Assembly: GCF_000250675.2 (NCBI RefSeq)
Contig: NC_018681.1
Location: 6,944,001-7,008,000, forward strand
Length of the DNA stretch: 64,000 nt
Direction of reading: 5' to 3'
Source of the DNA: Nocardia brasiliensis ATCC 700358
GTDB taxonomy: Bacteria; Actinomycetota; Actinomycetes; Mycobacteriales; Mycobacteriaceae
Under the pieces are notes generated by a model. The model ran no database searches. It worked only from the letters and a program-made list of their open reading frames with translations, and was not told the origin of the DNA. Every line of letters starts with the position of its first letter. Position 1 is the first letter of the stretch. Below are positions 40,748 through 48,750 of the stretch, piece after piece. The position numbers and the translations under genes were made by a program.

Positions 40748-42862
40748 TCAACGATTCAAATGGCGGGCAGAACGAACAAACCGCACGATATTCCGAGGGT
40801 GCCAAGGTCGCAGGTTGGCTAGAAACGCCTCGAACTCTGGTTCCAGACCTTTCGTCCCCATAGCCCGAAGGTCAGCGAGCGCTTCCGACGTCAATCGAGA
40901 CGCGCGTCGCGGACGCCCTGCATTCCTGGCGAGATGCGCACAGCCGAACCCAGAGTAAGCGCGTCCCTCCAGAGTTTGCCGCGGGTGGTTCCTCGACCGT
41001 GCGAGAATCGGCCGCGCTTCGTCGAGTTGTCCCGCCAGCGCCAGCATCAACCCATAGAGTGCCAGTTGAGTTGGTGGATCGTAGCCATCGCTCGCACGGC
41101 GCAGATCCACCACATCCCGGTACATCTCAGCCGCATCGCGCCAATCTCGTTTCGCGACAGCGACGTACGCCTGCACTGCCCGAACACGCGCGCGTACCGG
41201 CGGCAGGGTCGCCAGCGCCTGCGCCCGACCCAGGTCCGAGGAATAGTCCGAGTCGACGTCACGTCCAATGGCAAGTTGCACAAGGTATGCGATCGCCAAA
41301 GCTTCGCCGTCCGCCAACCCGTTCGATACGGCGAGGGCATGGCCCCTGGTCAGCAGTTCCAACGCGCGCTCGTCATCGCGGCGCGTCAGCAGTATGTATC
41401 CGACGCCGTCGATCAGTAGCCAGGTTTCCCATTCGACCAACCCGAGCTCATGCGCGGCGGCAATGCACCACTCCGACACCGTCTTCCGCTCATCAATCAT
41501 CCCGATCCGCCACAAGTGGTGTACAAGCACACCACCCAGCCGCAACACAACGTCGTGTCTTCTATCGCCGACCGCCCATCGGACACACTGGAGGATCGCC
41601 TTGATATCACGCTCTATCTGCACGTTTGTCAGCCATCGCGTTATCGGTGCCCAGTAGTCTGTCCCGAGACCCGTTGCCACGAAGTCGAGAAGAAGATCAG
41701 TCATACGACTCTTCAGCTCGGCGGACAGCGAAGGATCCGTCGACACCTCGCCTGCCATGAACTGGTGAGCCAACGGGAGCATGCTGAAACGATCGTCCGA
41801 AACACGCACCAGCGAGAGTTTCAACAAATCACGCGCGGCAGCGCTACCTGCCGCGTCGTCGAGACCAGCGACGCGGAATGCGGTAGAGCGCGCAACATCC
41901 GTGGGGAACAGCGAAATCGCCATGATGAGCCGATAGCCATCGGTACCCCGTATCCTGACTATCGCGTTTGAAAATATGTACTCCACGACATCTCCATCCG
42001 GATTGGATACTGCCTCTCGTAGCGCTTCCAGGTCGAATCCGTACGCGATCTGTCCAGCACTCCATACCGCGGCCAACGCGACCCCGCCGCTGCAGTCGTA
42101 CACCTGAGCTTCGAGCTCGGCCGAGGAGTCCAGCCCCTTCGCCGCTAGTTCATGCGCGACCAGTGTCGCTGTATCGGTTGGGCCGAACTCGGCAAGACGG
42201 ATCTCGTAAGCCCAGCCGAGTTCAGGTCTAGTGGTCACCAAGGCTCGGGTCGGGCTGGGCATAGTACGCAGGAACGAGAGGATCGTGTCTGCTTCGATCG
42301 TCTCTATATTGTCGACGATCAACAGGACTCGCCGCTGGCTCAGCAGAGTCCGAACGAGATGTTCTCGTTCCGCCAGCGGTGCCTGGAGTATCTCCCGCCG
42401 TTCCAAAGTAATGGCGATCGCACGAAAGACATCCGCGATGGATTGCACCGCGGAACGTCGCTGAACGATCCCGCTTGGCAACAGTTCATACTGCTGCGCG
42501 GAGCACCATATGAACGTGTCGTACTGATTAGGCCTGCTGTGGCCGGCGCGTGAGAACAATTGATGAGCTGCTTCCAGGGCCAGGGTGGTTTTACCAACAC
42601 CACCAAAGCCGACTACCGCAACGACCGCATGGGCAGAAGCGGTGGTCAACTGCTCGACCAGGCATCGCAGTTCCTGCACGCGGTCGACCAATCCGTGATG
42701 CAACGGCTGCGGGAGATTATGGATGATCCGTTGTGCCGGTGGAACGTTCCGCCGCGACCTCAGCCATTGCACCAGCGGAACCTGGCCAACGACCGCCACA
42801 TAGAGGACCGCCACAATGCCCGCGAAACTACCACCAGCCGAGAGCAGTGTAGACCAATTCAT
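40748..42862 (-). CDS. Membrane-anchored STAND (NB-ARC-like) NTPase with TPR-like C-terminus
   Basis: 704 residues. Residues 8-30 form a single membrane segment (SFAGIVAVLYVAVVGQVPLV). After it comes a STAND NTPase domain: Walker A VVGFGGVGKTTLAL (84-97), Walker B RRVLLIVDNIE near 180, sensor RALVTTRPE, and a helical winged-helix part. The last 250 residues are TPR-like helices (ALELLTRGHALAVSNGLADG; VQAYVAVAKRDWRDAAEMYR; ALYGLMLALAGQLDEARPIL). Such proteins are ATP-driven switches in regulation, defence and secondary metabolism. The start overlaps the glycosyltransferase stop by 4 bases, so it is part of that operon. G+C is much lower than in neighbours. Confidence 0.85.
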   Translation of the reverse strand: MNWSTLLSAGGSFAGIVAVLYVAVVGQVPLVQWLRSRRNVPPAQRIIHNLPQPLHHGLVDRVQELRCLVEQLTTASAHAVVAVVGFGGVGKTTLALEAAHQLFSRAGHSRPNQYDTFIWCSAQQYELLPSGIVQRRSAVQSIADVFRAIAITLERREILQAPLAEREHLVRTLLSQRRVLLIVDNIETIEADTILSFLRTMPSPTRALVTTRPELGWAYEIRLAEFGPTDTATLVAHELAAKGLDSSAELEAQVYDCSGGVALAAVWSAGQIAYGFDLEALREAVSNPDGDVVEYIFSNAIVRIRGTDGYRLIMAISLFPTDVARSTAFRVAGLDDAAGSAAARDLLKLSLVRVSDDRFSMLPLAHQFMAGEVSTDPSLSAELKSRMTDLLLDFVATGLGTDYWAPITRWLTNVQIERDIKAILQCVRWAVGDRRHDVVLRLGGVLVHHLWRIGMIDERKTVSEWCIAAAHELGLVEWETWLLIDGVGYILLTRRDDERALELLTRGHALAVSNGLADGEALAIAYLVQLAIGRDVDSDYSSDLGRAQALATLPPVRARVRAVQAYVAVAKRDWRDAAEMYRDVVDLRRASDGYDPPTQLALYGLMLALAGQLDEARPILARSRNHPRQTLEGRAYSGFGCAHLARNAGRPRRASRLTSEALADLRAMGTKGLEPEFEAFLANLRPWHPRNIVRFVRSARHLNR

Positions 42863-44013
42863 ACCTTGTCCTTGCTCGAGCGCCGCACTACGGACTCATA
42901 GATCTCCTCGAGCGAATAGATGTAGGTAGTCGGCCCGAAGTTCCTGCGAATGTGGTCTGCTCGCCCCAGACGACCCTCGGACCTGAGTCGGCCACCAGCC
43001 GACACAGCTTGCCGAATCGCAAACTCAGCCGATATGAGATCCCCGGCCTCGTAACCCAGGATGAACGGGTCGTGTTCCAACTCCCCGAGACCACCGGAGC
43101 GCGGTACTACCACGGGTGTGCCGCAGGCGGCCGCCTCGACAGCAGTGAGCCCGAACGGCTCGGTCTCCGCACAGGTAACCAGAACAGCCAAACTGCGGTA
43201 GATATCCGGCATGTCTTCGTGCGGCACACTTCCGCGAAATTTCAGAAAATCTGAGAGTCCGAGACGGTCTGCCATTGCCCGCAATTCCATGAGGCAAGGT
43301 CCGTCACCGACTACTACGAATTCATCGGCGAATCTCGAGGCCAGAAGAATGCTCGCCAGTCTGAGGAAGAAGTCTGCTCGCTTGTACGGGACGAGCCGAC
43401 CGACGAATCCAACTCGGACAGGGCCGAGCACACATTCGTCGGATGGCGAAAATAATGTGGCGTTGTACGGATTTCGCAGAAGTATCCCATTACCGGCGGG
43501 CACCGCTATCTCCGACGTCAATTGCTCCCGAACGAACCTAGAAACACATATAATAGGTGGGAGTTCGATATCGGATAGATATCGACGACCGTGCAAGAAA
43601 CGATGACGACGCAACATGGCAATTTCGGAACCATGACAAGTCACAACTGCCGCGCACCCTCGCCGTCGGGTCGCCTCGAACGGAATCCAAAAATGCTGGA
43701 CGTGCACAATATCCGGATCGAACTCATGGACAACGTCTCCGATCACATCAGTCCACGTATCAACCAACTTCGACAACTCGCAAGGTTGCAGCGCATCGTA
43801 GGTTACCGAACTCGCGGGATGACCTGTGAATGACGGGAATCCACCAAAGGGAACATCGAACGTGTAATCTGCGCCGGAACTCTCGTCTGCCGAATTCGGA
43901 ACAAGAGCGGCGGCTGCGTGTCCGCGCGCACGCAACGAACTGCGAAGGCCGGCTGTGTATGTACCGCTGCCGGACCCTTCCAGTGGAGTGTGGTTGATCA
44001 GCAGTACGCGCAT
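42859..44013 (-). CDS. GT4 family glycosyltransferase (GT-B fold)
   Basis: 384 residues. The N-terminal GT4 domain begins MRVLLINHTPLEGSGSGTYT, with the acceptor region FDPDIVHVQHFWIPFEATRRR and VVTCHGSE. The C-terminal donor domain has VGFVGRLVPYKRADFFLRLA, FVVVGDGPCLMELRAMADRL and the E-x7-E motif in AETEPFGLTAVEAAACGTPVV. It should transfer a sugar from an NDP-sugar with retention; neither donor nor acceptor can be told. The start codon directly abuts the stop of the radical SAM gene (44013/44014), and the end overlaps the NTPase start: a tightly coupled operon. Codon usage is less G+C-biased than in the rest of the window. Confidence 0.88.
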   Translation of the reverse strand: MRVLLINHTPLEGSGSGTYTAGLRSSLRARGHAAAALVPNSADESSGADYTFDVPFGGFPSFTGHPASSVTYDALQPCELSKLVDTWTDVIGDVVHEFDPDIVHVQHFWIPFEATRRRGCAAVVTCHGSEIAMLRRHRFLHGRRYLSDIELPPIICVSRFVREQLTSEIAVPAGNGILLRNPYNATLFSPSDECVLGPVRVGFVGRLVPYKRADFFLRLASILLASRFADEFVVVGDGPCLMELRAMADRLGLSDFLKFRGSVPHEDMPDIYRSLAVLVTCAETEPFGLTAVEAAACGTPVVVPRSGGLGELEHDPFILGYEAGDLISAEFAIRQAVSAGGRLRSEGRLGRADHIRRNFGPTTYIYSLEEIYESVVRRSSKDKV

Positions 44014-45051
44014 TTACAGTCGAGTACCGCCATCGAGCCATTGCAGCTGTCGAGTCGGGTTGCGGAGAATGAACGAGTTGTCCGAATGACATCCGGACGG
44101 ACAGTGCGCACACACTGACCCGGAGGTGGGAAACTCCCCATACCGCTGTCGTCCCAGTTCGACCAGATCCTCAACTTCCGAATCGAGCAGCGATCCGACC
44201 TTTTGATCAGCGTACTCATCGCACGGATACAAGAAGTTTCCCTCGAAGTCCAGGTAGAATTGATTGCCCTTTACCAAACAATTGGCCTGCGTAAACTCGT
44301 TACTGAGCCTCTCCGAGTGCTTACGATCGTTGGTTACGAACTCGGGACCAGCGTATTCGATTGCACGAAGCGAAACCTCCCGCTCCTTGGCCCAGTCCGA
44401 ATGTTGATCCTGTTTCAAGGGAAGAAATTTCATGATGAATCGGTTCTCGATACAGAAATCAAGAATCGGGACGACGTCGCGATCGAAATTGTCCGTCGAT
44501 GCTGTTGTCCACGAAGGAACAATAGTTGGCAGATCGTCGCCGAACTCCTGCCGCAGATCAGCCAGATCACCGAGTAGCCGAGTCATTTGCCCCGGGTACT
44601 GCCGAGTCCGCATTGCGTCGATACTCACCGTCAGCGTATCGATCAGGGGCAGAAGCTGTTTGTTCCGCCTGAGCAGGAGCCCATTCGTACTCACCCGTAT
44701 GGACGGAATATCTTGGTGACGGATATGGTGCAGTAACTCACCGAAGTCCCGGCGACTGAACGGTTCACCACCGAGGATCACGAGGCAATAGGTTTTACCC
44801 GAAAGTTTTTCGGCCAACCGACGAAGTGTCTCGGTAGCTACATTCTCCTTGGCGTGGTGTGACGCCTCCGAAAAATAGTCCTCATAGTAAAAGTAGCAGT
44901 AGCTGCAACGCAAATTACATGTGTTGGTGACATAAATATCCGTTTCGAATGCGCGATGCGCATCAAGACCGAGCTGCAACCGCAGCAAGTCCTGCTCAAA
45001 TTCGGCTCGGATAGCGGATCGCGTGGCTGAATTCCGGATAGTGATGAGCAT
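44014..45051 (-). CDS. Radical SAM enzyme with C-terminal auxiliary Fe-S motif (SPASM/Twitch-like)
   Basis: 345 residues. The SAM-cluster motif CNLRCSYC (Cys45, 49, 52) follows TDIYVTNT; GGEP is in LVILGGEPFSRRDF; STNG is in IRVSTNGLLLRR. The C-terminal part has five more cysteines, in ANCLVKG, LYPCDEYADQ and VCAHCPSGCHSD, with DFEGNFLYPCDE typical of SPASM/Twitch auxiliary cluster domains. These enzymes modify peptides or small molecules by radical chemistry. No RiPP recognition element or clear precursor peptide is seen. It follows the cupin gene by 6 bp and abuts the glycosyltransferase gene. Confidence 0.9.
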   Translation of the reverse strand: MLITIRNSATRSAIRAEFEQDLLRLQLGLDAHRAFETDIYVTNTCNLRCSYCYFYYEDYFSEASHHAKENVATETLRRLAEKLSGKTYCLVILGGEPFSRRDFGELLHHIRHQDIPSIRVSTNGLLLRRNKQLLPLIDTLTVSIDAMRTRQYPGQMTRLLGDLADLRQEFGDDLPTIVPSWTTASTDNFDRDVVPILDFCIENRFIMKFLPLKQDQHSDWAKEREVSLRAIEYAGPEFVTNDRKHSERLSNEFTQANCLVKGNQFYLDFEGNFLYPCDEYADQKVGSLLDSEVEDLVELGRQRYGEFPTSGSVCAHCPSGCHSDNSFILRNPTRQLQWLDGGTRL

Positions 45052-45057
45052 TTTCCA

Positions 45058-45453
45058 CTACTCTCGCCCGCTCTGGTCACCATCTACGAGGACCTTGTCT
45101 GCCGGAATGCTCGGCGCACGAACCACAATTAGCTCGGTATCCGATTCGGTGCTGATATCGGATACCACGGAATGTGGCCAGATAACATAGAACTGCCCTT
45201 GCCGAAGGTCGTGTTCCACGCCATCGATCGTCAGCCGCATCCGCCCTCGGATAAGGATGTTGATCTCGACCGTCTTCTCGTGAAAGTGTGCCTGGTCACG
45301 ACTCGGACGCACGTCGGAAAGTTGCTGCCAGGCAACCTCGACCAGGTCGCTGTTCAGGAGCGGCTCGTCAACAAACGATCCGAAGAACCAACCCTTACGC
45401 TTACGAAAATCATCCACGGTTCCGACGAACGATGCCGGGTTGTCGCTGTCCAT
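45058..45453 (-). CDS. Small cupin protein, first gene of the radical SAM operon
   Basis: 131 residues. Cupin motif 1 has the shape HFHEKTVEINILIRGRMRLTIDG and motif 2 is QGQFYVIWPHSVV. The His residues and Glu of motif 1 are present, so metal binding is possible, though the second motif has only WPH. It may be an isomerase or epimerase for a sugar or small metabolite, or a ligand sensor. AAGG upstream of the ATG at 45453. A palindrome TACTTcacctAAGTA (45501-45515, plus strand) and the long gap upstream make this the start of the operon. Confidence 0.82.
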   Translation of the reverse strand: MDSDNPASFVGTVDDFRKRKGWFFGSFVDEPLLNSDLVEVAWQQLSDVRPSRDQAHFHEKTVEINILIRGRMRLTIDGVEHDLRQGQFYVIWPHSVVSDISTESDTELIVVRAPSIPADKVLVDGDQSGRE

Positions 45454-45994
45454 AACTCAACCTTTCGCTAGAAGCGCATCGACTATTCTCCCAGAGAAGA
45501 TACTTCACCTAAGTAAAATCTGCGGCGTCGCGCATATAGGCCATCAGCGAGCTTCTTACCCGCGATCCCGAAGCATCCAATACCAAGGCGATCATCGAAC
45601 GCAAATCATCGAACGTACTGAACCTCCACTACGTCTCCGTCGCGACAGTCCACAACAGCGTCCGACACCGCCTGACCTTCCCGGTTTTGCCGACGCCTTC
45701 CGCATACCGCACTCATCCGGGAGTAAACGGCGACGCATACCCGTATGCAGATCAGATCCTGCATCAAACTCCGGCATCATCATCGCGACCCCCGTCTCGA
45801 TTCAAGAAGCAAAGTATCAACGTCGATCAGCTACCGACGAGCTGCATAGTTTGAAACTCGCCCCTGCACTGCCGCCCGATTGACATTAAATCGTCCTCTG
45901 CGCAGATCCATTTGTCAACTGTCGCAACATATTTCGACAGTGGGACTATAATATCGCTCGTCGAACGAACCCGACGCCCCGTTTAACACCGACG
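45454..45994. other. 541-bp gap upstream of the cupin-radical SAM operon: regulatory, no clear gene
   Basis: Low-G+C stretch without a convincing gene. It holds two dyads: TACTT-N5-AAGTA (45501-45515), close to the cupin start and likely an operator; and ACTGTCG (45918-45924) with CGACAGT (45935-45941). TATAAT at 45947-45952 on the plus strand leads nowhere obvious; TTGACA on the minus strand (45917-45912) could drive the operon with a long leader. A short minus-strand open frame (45783-45592, 63 residues, Arg-rich end) and a shorter one ending SSLMAYMRDAADFT near 45509 look like gene remnants, not genes I can name. Confidence 0.5.
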
Positions 45995-46765
45995 CTACTC
46001 ATCGAGATGGGCTTCGAAGGCGATGCGGTCGCCGCGGTAGAGACCGCGGACCCGTTCGATGGGTGCGCCGGCGGTGTCGACGCTGCGGCGGTGCAGGAGC
46101 AGCAGCGGCAGGGCCGTGGTGCATTCGAGCAGGGCCGCCTCGCGGGGTGAGGCGAGGACGGTTTCGATGCGTTCGGTGGCGCGGCCGAAGGCGACGCCCG
46201 CGGCGCGCACCGCCGCGTACAGCGAGGTGGTGGGGTCGTAGCTGGTGCGCAGGTCGGCGAACCGATGCAGCGGCAGGAAGGTGCTCTCCAGCCCGATGCG
46301 TTCGCCGTCGGCGAGCAGCACCCGCTCCAGGTGCATGACCGAGGTACCCACGGGCACAGCGAGATCACGGGCCACATCGGCATCGGCGGGCACGTCGTCC
46401 CAGCTGACGAGCAGTCGGCCGGGCACGCGGCCGTAACTGATCGCGCCCTCGGTGTAGGAGCGCAGCGACAACGGCTGCACCATTTTCGGGCGAGAAACGA
46501 CGGTGCCCCGGCCTTGCCTGCGAATCCGCCCCTCCACCAGCAGATCTCGCAGTGCTTGCCGCACCGTTTCCCGCGCCACCTCGAATCGAACGGCCAGATC
46601 CCGTTCGGACGGAACCGGATCCCCCTCGTGCAGTTCCCCGAGGATCGCCTCGATCTCGGTGCGCACCCGATAGGACTTCGGCAGCCGGTCCGGCAGCGCG
46701 AACTCCGCGCGCCCGCCCCCACTGCCCGCCGCGGCACCGACCCTGCCCACCTCCGTCGCGTCCAT
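45995..46765 (-). CDS. GntR/HutC family regulator, probably of phosphonate use (PhnR-like)
   Basis: 256 residues. The winged HTH is at about residues 30-95 (YRVRTEIEAILGELHEGDPVPSERDLAVRFEVARETVRQALRDLLVEGRIRRQGRGTVVS), followed by a UTRA ligand domain (VPADADVARDLAVPVGTSVMHLERVLLADGERIGLESTFLP). HutC-subfamily members bind GTnTAnAC-type palindromes; two such sites lie in the 96 bp between this gene and the FAD oxidoreductase gene. The likely effector is a phosphonate, given the downstream transporter and phosphonatase-like enzyme. The G+C content here returns to about 70%, marking the end of the low-G+C island. Confidence 0.88.
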   Translation of the reverse strand: MDATEVGRVGAAAGSGGGRAEFALPDRLPKSYRVRTEIEAILGELHEGDPVPSERDLAVRFEVARETVRQALRDLLVEGRIRRQGRGTVVSRPKMVQPLSLRSYTEGAISYGRVPGRLLVSWDDVPADADVARDLAVPVGTSVMHLERVLLADGERIGLESTFLPLHRFADLRTSYDPTTSLYAAVRAAGVAFGRATERIETVLASPREAALLECTTALPLLLLHRRSVDTAGAPIERVRGLYRGDRIAFEAHLDE

Positions 46766-46782
46766 GTCCCACAGCGTACCGC

Positions 46783-46800
46783 AATTGGTCTATACCAATT
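46783..46800. promoter_or_regulatory. HutC-type operator 1
   Basis: AATTGGTCTATACCAATT: perfect arms (AATTGGT/ACCAATT) around CTAT, holding the GTCTATAC core that fits the GTnTAnAC consensus of HutC-subfamily GntR regulators. It lies 18 bases before the regulator start (46765), suggesting autoregulation. Confidence 0.8.
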
Positions 46801-46831
46801 GTTAACCTGCCGTTCGCGCCACTAACACCCG

Positions 46832-46845
46832 TTGGTCTAGACCAA
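46832..46845. promoter_or_regulatory. HutC-type operator 2
   Basis: TTGGTCTAGACCAA, a perfect palindrome with core GTCTAGAC, ending 16 bases before the ATG of the FAD oxidoreductase gene. Its centre is 47 bp from that of operator 1, so two dimers could bind cooperatively and cover both divergent promoters. Confidence 0.8.
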
Positions 46846-46861
46846 TGTGCACCATGGTCGC

Positions 46862-47989
46862 ATGCGATTGGTCATCATCGGCGGTGGGATCCTCGGCACC
46901 GCGCACGCCCTGGCCGCCGTCCGCCGCGGTCATGAGGTCGTGCAGATCGAGCGGGAGACCGAGGCGCGCGGCGCCACGGTCCGCAACTTCGGCCTGGTCT
47001 GGGTCTCCGGCCGGGCCGCGGGCGAACTCGAGCTGACCCTGCGATCCCGGCAGCTGTGGGAGGAACTGGGCGGCAAGGTCCCCGGCGTCGGATTCCGTCC
47101 CGCCGGATCGATCACGCTGGTGCGCACGCCCGCCGAGCTGGCGGTCGCCGAACAAGCCGTCGCGGACCCGTCGGCCGAGGCCCGTGGTTTCGCGTTGCTC
47201 GAGCCCGCCGAGGTACGCGCGATCAACCCTGCGCTGCGCGGCAAATTCCTTGCGGGGCTGCATTGTTCGGCCGACGCCGCAGTCGAGTCCCGACAGGCGC
47301 TGCCCGCGATCCGCGCCTACCTCGCGGCCACCGGCCGCTACACCTTCCACGCGGGTACCGAAGCCAGGTCGGTCACCGACACCGCCGCGGGCGCGACCGT
47401 GCGCGACGACCAGGGCCGCCGATTCGACGCGGACCTGGTGCTGGTCTGCCCCGGCGCGGCGCACACCGGGCTGGCCCGCGAGCTGGCCGGCGTGCTGCCG
47501 GTGCGCCGGGTCCGGTTGCAGATGATGCAGACCGCGCCGCTCGGCGAGCCGCTCACCACCGCCATCGCCGACGGCGACAGCTTCCGCTACTACCCCGGTT
47601 TCGCGGGTGCGGCGGTGGACACGCTGAATCGCGAGCAGTCCCAATCGGCGACCGCCGCGGAACACAAGATGCAGTTGCTCTGCGTGCAGCGCTTGCACGG
47701 CGGCCTGACCATCGGCGACACCCATGAATACGACGAGCCGTTCGCCTTCGACGTGGACGAGGCGCCCTATGAACATCTCACCGCGGTGACCGAGGAACTG
47801 CTCGGACGCGCACTGCCGCAGGTGGTTCGGCGCTGGGCGGGTGTGTACAGCCAGAGCACCGATCCCACCGCGCTCGTCACCCGCGCCGCCGCCGGAGCAC
47901 ACACCTGGGTCGTCACCGGCCCGGGCGGCCGCGGCATGACCCTCGGACCCGCACTCGGCGAGGAAACCGCCGAACTCCTGAATCTGTGA
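46862..47989 (+). CDS. FAD-dependent oxidoreductase of phosphonate loci (DAO fold)
   Basis: 375 residues from ATG at 46862. The N-terminal FAD motif RLVIIGGGILGTAHALAAVRRGHEVVQIERE is followed by GATVRNFGLVWVSGRA and, near the C-terminus, VVTGPGGRGMTLGPALGEE. It matches the D-amino-acid-oxidase/glycine-oxidase-type family regularly found with phosphonatase-like hydrolases and AEP transporters (TIGR03364 type). A role in oxidising an amino- or N-methylamino-phosphonate to the aldehyde is plausible because no AEP transaminase is seen here. A GTG at 46847 is in frame but falls at the edge of operator 2. Confidence 0.86.
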   Translation: MRLVIIGGGILGTAHALAAVRRGHEVVQIERETEARGATVRNFGLVWVSGRAAGELELTLRSRQLWEELGGKVPGVGFRPAGSITLVRTPAELAVAEQAVADPSAEARGFALLEPAEVRAINPALRGKFLAGLHCSADAAVESRQALPAIRAYLAATGRYTFHAGTEARSVTDTAAGATVRDDQGRRFDADLVLVCPGAAHTGLARELAGVLPVRRVRLQMMQTAPLGEPLTTAIADGDSFRYYPGFAGAAVDTLNREQSQSATAAEHKMQLLCVQRLHGGLTIGDTHEYDEPFAFDVDEAPYEHLTAVTEELLGRALPQVVRRWAGVYSQSTDPTALVTRAAAGAHTWVVTGPGGRGMTLGPALGEETAELLNL

Positions 47990-47997
47990 GGATTACC

Positions 47998-48687
47998 TTG
48001 TCGGACAACACTATTCAATTGGTCGTGCTGGACATGGCGGGCACCACCGTGGCCGACGGCGGCCTGGTGCTGCGCGCGTTCGAGGCCGCTGCCACGGCGG
48101 CGGGCATCGCGGCCGAGGGGCCGGAGCGCGAGGCGGCCCGCACTTACGTGCTCGACACCATGGGCCAGTCCAAGATCGCCGTGTTCCGCGCACTGCTCGG
48201 TGACGAGGACCGCGCCCAGCAGGCCAACCTGGCCTTCGAGGCCGCGTACGAGGCGCTCATCGACGAGGTCGAGATCACCCCGATTCCCGGTGCCGCCGCG
48301 GCGATCGGCAAGCTGCGCGGCGCCGGCATCAAGGTCGCGCTCACCACCGGTTTCAGCCGCTCGACCCGGGACCGCCTGCTGCACGCGCTCGGCTGGCAGG
48401 ACCTCGCCGACCTGACGCTGGCGCCCGCCGACGCCGGACGCGGACGCCCCTACCCCGACCTGGTGCTTACCGCTCTGCTGCGCCTACAGGCCGATGCGGT
48501 GGATCGGGTTGCGGTACTGGGCGATACGACCAGCGATATCGCCACCGGCCTGGCCGCGGGCGCACAGATCGTCGCGGGCACGCTCACCGGCGCGCACGAC
48601 GAGGCGCAACTGCGCGCGGCGGGCGCCACCCACGTGGTGGCATCGGTCGTCGAATTCGCCGAACTGATCCTGGCCGAACGCTCCTGA
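47998..48687 (+). CDS. HAD hydrolase, phosphonatase-like (PhnX-like)
   Basis: 229 residues from TTG at 47998 with GAGGA at 47989; an in-frame GTG at 47986 overlapping the previous stop is an alternative. HAD motif I is VVLDMAGTTVADGG (nucleophile Asp, with the second Asp replaced by Gly-Thr context as in phosphonatase-like proteins), motif II is ALTTGFSRSTRD, motif III and IV are in GRGRPYPDLVL and VAVLGDTTSDIATGLAAGA. It corresponds to the PhnX-like family (TIGR03351 type), which sits with the FAD enzyme and is thought to cleave the C-P bond of phosphonoacetaldehyde or a similar aldehyde. Same operon as the FAD oxidoreductase. Confidence 0.87.
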   Translation: MSDNTIQLVVLDMAGTTVADGGLVLRAFEAAATAAGIAAEGPEREAARTYVLDTMGQSKIAVFRALLGDEDRAQQANLAFEAAYEALIDEVEITPIPGAAAAIGKLRGAGIKVALTTGFSRSTRDRLLHALGWQDLADLTLAPADAGRGRPYPDLVLTALLRLQADAVDRVAVLGDTTSDIATGLAAGAQIVAGTLTGAHDEAQLRAAGATHVVASVVEFAELILAERS

Positions 48688-48750
48688 CCAACCCGGCCAC
48701 GCCCCATTCCTTCGACTCCGACCCTCTCACGAACCGAAAGTTGTAGTCAC

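Noticed and set aside
45592..45783. Precursor peptide gene for the radical SAM enzyme
   Set aside because: The 63-residue frame has no leader/core pattern, no suitable ribosome-binding site and a random Arg-rich end; the radical SAM protein also lacks a peptide recognition domain.
45947..45952. TATAAT as promoter of a plus-strand gene
   Set aside because: No plus-strand gene follows; the next gene is on the minus strand and ends here.
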